A stretch of DNA of 64,000 bases from Ctena decussata (Eukaryota > Mollusca > Bivalvia > Lucinida > Lucinidae): the NCBI GenBank assembly GCA_963989385.1, contig OZ022510.1, positions 34,167,448-34,231,447 on the forward strand, given 5' to 3'. Within the stretch, counting starts at the first letter, position 1, and every line of letters begins with the position of its first letter. Of the stretch, positions 9,300 to 18,200 are shown piece by piece. A program made the position numbers and the translations under genes. Below the pieces are notes generated by a model. The model had not been told where the DNA came from. It searched no databases and saw only the letters and a program-made list of their open reading frames with translations.

Positions 9300-12200
9300 G
9301 TAAATAGCATTTATTTGTATATAGGAAACCAAAAACAAATAAAATAAAATAGAATAAAGTAAAGGAAAAAGACAGATCGCTACCCCAATTGCATGCAGCT
9401 GCTGTGCCTTAACGTTTGTGAAAAAGCAAGCACGCATGGCTTGGAGTGCCTAGCTACTACTTCCAAGAAGTTCCTGTTAAATTTAGAAAGTGTGGGGTAC
9501 AGGATCATCAAAGTTGAACTCTAAACGTAACTGCTTACGACAAGCGATCTGTTAATATAGGCTTGCTTACTATGTATTTTGGTGTAGCCTGGGTTCGAGG
9601 TAATAGAATTTGAGAATGTACTCGTTTTATAACCTCTGGGCCTGGTTTCGTTTTAAAGGGTGGCTACCTAAGACACGTGATCTAATCATAGAGGTTACAA
9701 TATAAGCAGGTTCACTTGTTACTACTGCCACTCTGTAATATATATAATGTGTATTCTGGCATATCTACCAGGATGCCTGCAAATTTGGCAAGAGTCCAGA
9801 CATGCTAACTTAATGCCATAAAGAAAACGTTTACGTACATTTTCACGTATTTGACCAATAGCAAGCTTGCATCGAGCATCATGAATGCGCACTTATTAGC
9901 ATTAAATAGAAATATCATCAGTATAACTTTTGAGCTGAGAAAATTAAATTTATGTCCTTTCAGGAAGACGAACTGGAATTGTAACTACAGCTAGAATCAC
10001 ACATGCGACTCCTGCAGCTGCGTACGCACACGTTTCCAATCGATACTGGGAGGGAGACGTAGACACACAGGGTGTCACAACATGTAAAGACATTGCCCAA
10101 CAACTGGTGGATGAAAATCCTGATATCAATGTAAGTTCAACTGTTATACAAATATAATTAGCAACAAATGAAGCGCTACATTTAAGTTACATTACAATTG
10201 TTTTTCAGCCTAGAACCCTAAACAATTGCTCTCAGATATATAATAATATGGACGCTTTTTGTTCGAATTGCGTTATGCTATTCTTATTGTTCTTGAAAAC
10301 TCAACCTAAAAGCCAGGTCCAAGGCGGCAAGTTCACAAAGTTTAACGTTATTTTTAATAAAAAAAATCTAAATATACACATATTTCGAAATATGATAAAG
10401 TCCGATCTACAAGGACATACATGAAGACCGACTATATTTTTGGCGGTTATAAATGCAATTTCCCTTTCCAAAACAATCAAAAAAATCTAGATCCGTCTTC
10501 TGTCTTCAAGACGGATCTAGATTTTTGGATTGTTTTGGAAGAGAAAAATCCTTTTATAGCTGAATTAATACACAATTTGGATATTTTTGTGTGGGTGTTG
10601 CTCGTTTTAGAACCGAATAAACACGTAATACTATATTGATATCAAAATAGTTATGTCCATAGCCAGCTGATATAGCGGTCCCGGGTTCGAGCCCTGCTGT
10701 AAGTGGGAACCGTTTCAACCGTAAACAGAGTGCCATTGCACACAGCATTTCATTATCACCCAATCATGGTCCTGATATTACTGAAATACTAGTAAAAAAG
10801 GACGTGAAATCGCAAGTTATCCATCGATCTATCCATAGCAAGCATCGAATATCGACGTTTTTTGTCAAACTGTACTGGTAACACATAATTCAGATGATCA
10901 ACTTGAATTTTCATCAAAAATTAATTTGTTTTGTTTCAAGAATTAGTTCTATGTTAAGGTCTATGGATGCACCTCAACGTTTTCCCCCATTTTACGGCGG
11001 GAACAATTTTTGTGACTTCCTGTTTGCTTTACAGGAAGACAATACGTTTCGTTTTAGGGTTTTTTTTTTTTTTAAAAAGAAAAAAAAAGATTTATCTGTA
11101 AGAGAAGATTCTACTTTTACATGAACATATCCTTACCTTTAAGATTTGATCCTTATCTAGAAAGAAGAGAATAATGGAAATGGCAGAATGGCTTTCACTA
11201 AAATTGTATCCATTCACCTAAAGAGATTATTTGAGCCGGAACACGACAAAACCAACAAAGTGGCATGTGCGCCGAGCGAATACTCAGGTCAGCCTGGGCA
11301 TCCGCCCAGTCTGATCAGAGTCTTTGCTGTGAGATTAAAGGGTAGCTCAGGGTCTAAGCAAGCGTCATGAGGACAGTGAAGATTCTGATCAGTCTGGGCG
11401 GATGCGCAGGCTGATCTGAGTCTTTGCTGGGCGCATATTCATACACCACTTTGCTCATTTTGTCGTTAAAAAAGGACGCGCCTGAAGCTGGAATTCAGAC
11501 ATTGCCTCGTTTTAAGGGATAGCGATACGGATTTAGAAAACGTGAGTTTGATATGGCTTTCTGTATCAGATGGCCAGAAAACATCATTGATAGGTATATA
11601 GTAATGTTTGTTTCAGGTGATCATGGGTGGCGGCCGGAGATATTTCCTGCCAAATACAACCGCTGACCCAGAAACAAACGTTATAGACAAAAACCACAGA
11701 AAGGACGGCAGAAACTTGATACAGGTATGTCAACATATAGGAAATAGGACTCTTCACCTCGCAGTTTGGGCAGGTAAATTTCTAAAATATGAGTTTAAGG
11801 GGTGTTGGATTCGATAAATCACGAACGCTTTCGTTGGCAATCAACAAAGAATAATAGACACTGCCCTTCAGTCAATAATTAAAGTATTGGTCTTATAATG
11901 ATGTGCAGTTGGTATAACCATCAGTTTGGCTCGTAACTCTGCAATCGTTAAATTTGCTAGAAGTCTTTACATGTATCTCTGTAATCCATATGTCGCTTGG
12001 TGAACTTTTACATGTGAAAATGTAAACAATATTTCGGTCATTAACTTTATACCTACTTGCAAATATGCTATCATTATTTTGGCCAACTGACTGTAACCTT
12101 GCAATGTATATCGGTCATATGGCCGTATTATTTCGCCCATTTGATTACGACCGTTGAGACAATATTTCCATTAGTGACCTAAATCTGCCAGGGCCAAAAT

Positions 12201-15200
12201 TTAGAATGCAAAGAGTTCTGAAAAATAAACTCATTTGGAATCAAGGAATATACCAAAGAAAATAGCTAACTCGGTTTGATCATCCGATCATGACTAGTAA
12301 TGAAATATGAAACATAGGCCTAGCCCTCTAACACCAGTTTTTATGCCCCCAACTTCGGAGAAGTTGAGGGGGCATATTGGTTTGGGCCTGTCCGTCCGTC
12401 CGTCCGTCTGTCCGTCCGTAACACTTATAAGCAGCTTGGAAACTCAAGAACCCCTAATGCTATGATCTTGAAATTTTATATGTGGCATCTACATGAAAAA
12501 TAAGCAGACACGTATTTTTTCTTTTTTCCACTGGTCATGTATTTCTAGAGTTATGCCCCTTTTTTGACTTAGTGCATTGTAAGCCTATGGAACCTTGTTA
12601 GCAAAATATTTCAAGAACCCCTGATGCTAGGATCATGATTTTTTGCAGGAAGGCATTGCCTATGAAGTAGATGAACTGATTAACTTTTGAAAAAATATCG
12701 TGATTTTTTTACCGAGTTATGCCCCTTTTTCAACTTAGCGCATTGTAAGCCTGTGGAACCTTGTTAGCAAAATATCTCGAGAACTCCTGATGCTAGGATC
12801 ATGATATTTTGCAAGAAGACATTGCCTATGAAGTAGATGAACTGATTAACTTTTGAAAAAATATCGTGAATTTTTGACCGAGTTATGCCCCTTTTTCAAC
12901 TTAGTGCATTGTCAGCCTATGGAACCTTGTTAGCAAAATATTTGAAGAACCCCTGATGCTAGGATCATGATTTTTTGCAGGAAGACATTGCCTATGAAGT
13001 AGATGAACTGATTAACTTTTGAAAAAATATCGTGAATTTTTAACCGAGTTATGCTCCTTTTTCAACTTAGCGCATTGTAAGCCTATGGAACCTTGTTAGC
13101 AAAATATCTCGAAAACTCCTGATGCTAGGATCATGATATTTTGCAGGAAGACATTGCCTATGAAGTAAATGAACTGATTAACTTTTGAAAAAATATCGTA
13201 GATTTTTTACCGAGTTATGCCCCTTTTTCAACTTAGTGCATTGTAAGCCTATGGAACCTTGTTAGCAAAATATCTCAAGAACCCCTGATGCTAGGATCAC
13301 GATATTTTGCAGGAAGACATTGCACAAGGTGTAGATGACCTGATTAACCTTTGAAAAAAATTGTGAATTTTTGACCGAGTTATGCCCCTTTTTCAACTTA
13401 GTGCATTTAAGCCTATGGAACCTTGTTAACAAAATATCTTGAGAGCCCATGGATAGGGACTTGAAATTTTATGTGTGGCATGTACATGAAAAATAAGCAA
13501 GCTTGTGAACAAAACATCCAAAGAACTGCTCAAGCTTTGTTCCTTGTATTTGGCATACAGTTACAGACTAAGATTTAGATGAACCGGTTAATACAACTTT
13601 CTGATATGTAAATTATGGATATGTAAATTATGGGATGAACCCTCTTTAGAGGCAAGCATAAGGTTGGGGGCATAGTGTTTCATAAACACATTTTCTAGTT
13701 CTTACTTGAGCCGCGACAGGACAAAACCAGTGCGCCCAGCAAAGGCTCACTGAATTAGCCTGGACATCCGCCAGATCTGATCAGAATCTTCACTGTCCGC
13801 ACAAAGCTAGCTTGGACACTTATCTACCCTTTAAGCGCAAAGCAAAGCGTCTGATCAGACTAGGTGGATGCCAAGGCTAATATGAGATTTCGCAGGAAGC
13901 ATATCTCACTTTGTTGGTTTTCTCGTTTTTACCTCAATTTTAATAATTTTGAATATATTAGGAAGGAATTTTATGAACACTTCACATTTAGGACTGGCTA
14001 GATCACAAGAAGGACAGAGGTGTGGGGTACAAGTATGTGTGGAACAAACAAATGTTTGACGATGCAGATCCTGAATACACCGACTATATTTTGGGTTTGT
14101 ACTTTCTACACATTTACATTTTCAATTTTGCTTCCAACAGATAAGTGATTTAAGTCCTAGTGCCCTGTAGACGCACGCGCCATGATGTATTAAGTTTGTC
14201 AAACAGTACGATTACATATACTTATTATGGAAAAAAGAGTAATTACTGCAAAGTTTAGTTGTAACACTCACTAGTTTTCTGCTGTGGGGATGCACTGGAT
14301 AAAAAGGCTCCGTGTTATATGCGCAAAAAGCTGGTTGCGCAAAAAGCTGGACAGCTGAGTGTAGGTGGGGCAGGGTTTTTTATTTTGGGGTCGTGTAAAC
14401 GAACACAAAGTAGGTTTTTGACTGATAGACTTGGTATCAGTATATCCCAAAACTTTGTTGCGTTATAAACTTGTATTGTGGTTGGGCTGCAAGTTCTACC
14501 AACACAGATAAAGCTTCCCCTATGATGGCAAGTTGTAATTAGAACATGGAATCGCCTCATGAGAAAAGTATTTATAAATCGTTCAGTATACTATCTGAAA
14601 AAATCTGTAAAATAATTGGTAGACAAGTAGAATATGATAATGTTTTTAGGATATTGAAGAATTCAAAATCAAGAGTTCTGAAACCGGAAGTTAACAATGA
14701 GTATTTGCTTTATGCCGCTTAGTTGCACGTGTTCTCAACATTTATTTTTTTTAAGCATTTTCTATTCTTTTGTTCATTCGACTCGCTTAAACTGTGGTCT
14801 AACTGTATTACATCACGCGCTGCTGTAGCTTAAATCGAAACATAACGATATGGCACAGTGTAGCACACTGGTCTGACATTAAACACAGCCAACAAGTGCA
14901 ACGTACATGTCAATGCAAATTTCTGACCATTAAACTCATTTTTTCACATACTACTCAATTTAAATTCGAACAATCATTCTTACGCACCCAACAGTCTGTT
15001 AAAGTAAGACCATTTTTTAACAAATGGCGCCTAGTATAAATAGAGCGCAAAAAGTGAGTTTCTTCACCAATTGCTTGTCATGGTCGTTGTAACGACCATG
15101 ACAAAAATTGGTGAAGAAACTTTATTTTTTCACTGTAGTTTAACCAGACGGAATTTATTCCAAAAACTAGTCAGAGTAAGAAGTGTAACATTCTGTCGGG

Positions 15201-18200
15201 TCCGTATGAAAGATAATTTGAAATTAAATTACGTAGTATGCGAAAAAAAAATCGAGTTTTATAGTCAGAAGTTTTCGTTGGTGAGACGTTCTCAGTTAAG
15301 CTGGGCCATTCGCGGACAAAAGTGCCCATATATGCAACCATTCCAGAATTTAAGAAAAATCACGAACATAATGCTCATTATATCTGCTTCAAATCTTTAA
15401 AATATTTTCAGATAATAGTTTTAGATTATGGAATACCAACCATGTTTAGAGACATACCCTAACAACTAGAAACGGCGTATTTTATGTCATTATTAAGATA
15501 TGTTGAAAGACGATGTCGCATACGATTTCTTTGACAAGCGTAGCATTGCACATTTACTAATCTACTGACATTTGATAATTTTGGCTGGTTTCAATTTAAA
15601 ATGTTTTTCTTTGCTTTTTTGGAAGAAAGGGGTTTTCTATGAAGCGCTGCTTAATCAAATGACGTCAACGCTTTCAAAACGTGGTCTTAGTGATGTTGTA
15701 ACGTAGGTTACGTGTGACGTAGATTACAGTGCACACATTTTAACGTTTTTATATCATTCAATGTTTCAGTGCATGAAATCTAAGTACAGCATCTTGTAGC
15801 TATTACTAGGCAGGATTTTGCGCATGAGTTTCAGAGCGATTGCTTTGCTCAGTTTTAAGAAAAGCCCGTGACATAAGGTTACATTCTTACAGAAAAATGC
15901 TAGGGTAATGTAATTTGAAGTCGGGAAAAATATACAAAATTGCGCAAATTTGCACAAATGATATAAGATATTGAGGAACGCATTTTTCTTCGTGTGATCT
16001 TATAAGTTTTATGATGCCGGGCCATTTTAGTTAATACATGTATCACGAATTTACCGCTGTGACGTAGGTTACATAGAATTTGCGGCATTAGTTCCCAGTC
16101 TCATTTCGTAGCAAAAATTACTCTTTAGATATTGTTTAAGCGGGGAAATATGTAAGAAATCACCTGAATTTAATAATGGAACTCGATTTTCAGCAGTGAT
16201 TTATCTTTTTTAGCCGTGCGGCGTTCATATCTAGCAACGGCAATATTGCGACATTTAAAAACGTCGCATTTTAAACCAGGGTATCATTATTCGAACCAGT
16301 GTTAAAAACGTCTAACAAAACGCATGCATGTCTTGGTACTTTTATCTACTTCTTTAGACAAAGGGCAACTTGTCAGAGGGTAAACATGACCGTTATTTTG
16401 TAATTGAAAGAAAGGCAATCCGAAGGACAAAATTAATAGCTGATGGCCCAGCTTAACTGAGAACGACTCTGGTATGTTGTCTACGTTGTCTGTGTTGAAT
16501 ACCAGACCAGTGTGTTGTAATGTCTAATTCATTCTCAAATAGGTCTTTTCGAACCAAACCATATGCAGTATGAACTGGACAGACAAGAAGACGGCAGAAA
16601 CGAACCATCATTAGCTGAGATGACAAGAAAAGCCATTCGGATATTACGAAAAGACCATAAAGGCTTCTTTCTCTTGGTAGAAGGTATCTGTTAGAACTAC
16701 ATTACTTACGCAATCGCCTCTAGCCGTTCAATTTATAAGTATCGGTGCAGTTGATCTGGATCTGAGGTTATAAAACTTGAGAATAATCTCAAACTCAAAA
16801 TAAAGCACACTGATTGGCTGCTTCCGAGCACATGATCGGAAGCAGCCAATCAGTGTGTGTGTGTGTTTTTTTGAGTTCGAGAATGTACTCAAGTTGAATT
16901 AACCTCGAGGCCTAGGCAAATAGAGCAGACTAAGATCAGGCTGTTCTTAGGTGGGGGCGGGGGGGGGGGCAGTCAGATCAGGACCTACATCTTTTGGACG
17001 CATTACTGCATAGTAAAATCTTGTTGTTGTTTTTTTTGTTATTTTTCAAAACACAAATACTTGTTTTTATTATTATCATTTTAGATGTCCCATATTTTCT
17101 TTAATTTTTACGGTTGTACCTTAAAAAAATTGGCTATTTTGTAGGAAACATCTTGAATCTCTTTGAAATTCCAAGTTAAGTTCGCGTCTTGGCATTAAAG
17201 CATAAACCTTAAACGTCTGCATACATGTAACTGTCTAAATATTTTCTGAGGAAATCTTAAAAAATAAGTTCAATGCTACCCTTTTTTGAAAAATAGCCAT
17301 TTACAGTCAAACAACTGATATCTCAAAATTAAATTTTTCTGTCCCCAAAGATTTACTTTACTATAACTGCCGATGTAATGTAAAGAAACAGGGTAATATT
17401 TCCAAACAGCATGCATATGCTTTGATGTATGAGGTCACTTTGAGATATTAGTGTTGAAAGAGAGTAAAGGGTTTTCAGGTAGTTCAGCAGTACAAAATTG
17501 TGAACTTTGATATGAACATTTTTGTTTCTTCTAGGCGCTCGTATTGACCACGGCCATCATGACAGTTTAGTGAAAAAAGCATTGTATGAAACTCTTGCAA
17601 TGGAAGACGCTGTCAAGGAGGCTGTAGAAATGACTGAGGAGGAGGATACACTGATTGTCGTCACGGCTGATCACTCACATGCTTTTGACATACAGGGATA
17701 TTCGTACAGGGGAAACCCTATTTTCGGTAAAGGGCCAAGTCGGGTAGCTTCGGACAGTGGGTAAATTCGGACATACCATTGCAGAGAGTGAAAATCCTGA
17801 TGAGACGGCTCATAATGAGCCGTCTCATTAGGATTTTCACTGTTTGCCCAGTAAATTTTGCTTTAAGTACAAACAACTGACATATAAAGGAAACATTGCC
17901 ACTATCCAAATTTACCCGCTGTCCGAATTTCCCCGACTTTACTCTAGTTTGTTTCCCAATCTATAAATCCCGAGAGATATTTTGAGACAGATCAACCATT
18001 AAATTGCTTAAAGTGGTTAAAGTGTGTAAATGTGTTTAGATATATAAACCTCTCTTTTTTTAACGAGTTAAACACATGAGAAAAACTGTTGTAATAACAG
18101 ATTGGCTGACCTTGTCAACGAGCCGCCTTGCCAAAACGAAATCCAACTTTAAGAGATGATCTCATTGAGTAAGGAGGAAAACTGGCAAAGTTGCTCCCGC

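Larger units (their letters stand above)
10131..11616 (+). other. Gene 1 intron with several repeats
   Basis: Phase-0 intron holding a long hairpin (10468-10538), a SINE (10660-10800) and a family A element (11232-11466). No extra exon seen. Confidence 0.8.
11725..13991 (+). other. Gene 1 intron filled by mobile DNA
   Basis: 11725-12340 shows nothing recognisable. The rest is a Helitron-like element followed seven bases later by a family A copy, which ends 55 bp before the next exon. Confidence 0.8.
14095..16542 (+). other. Gene 1 intron
   Basis: Phase-1 intron of 2.4 kb with a hairpin at 15058-15120 and a possible TIR element at 15288-16464. The 109-codon frame at 15071 overlaps the hairpin and shows no family resemblance. 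Confidence 0.75.

Noticed and set aside
12352..13690. CRISPR-like array
   Set aside because: Units of 166 bp are nearly identical across their whole length with no unique spacers; the genome is eukaryotic.
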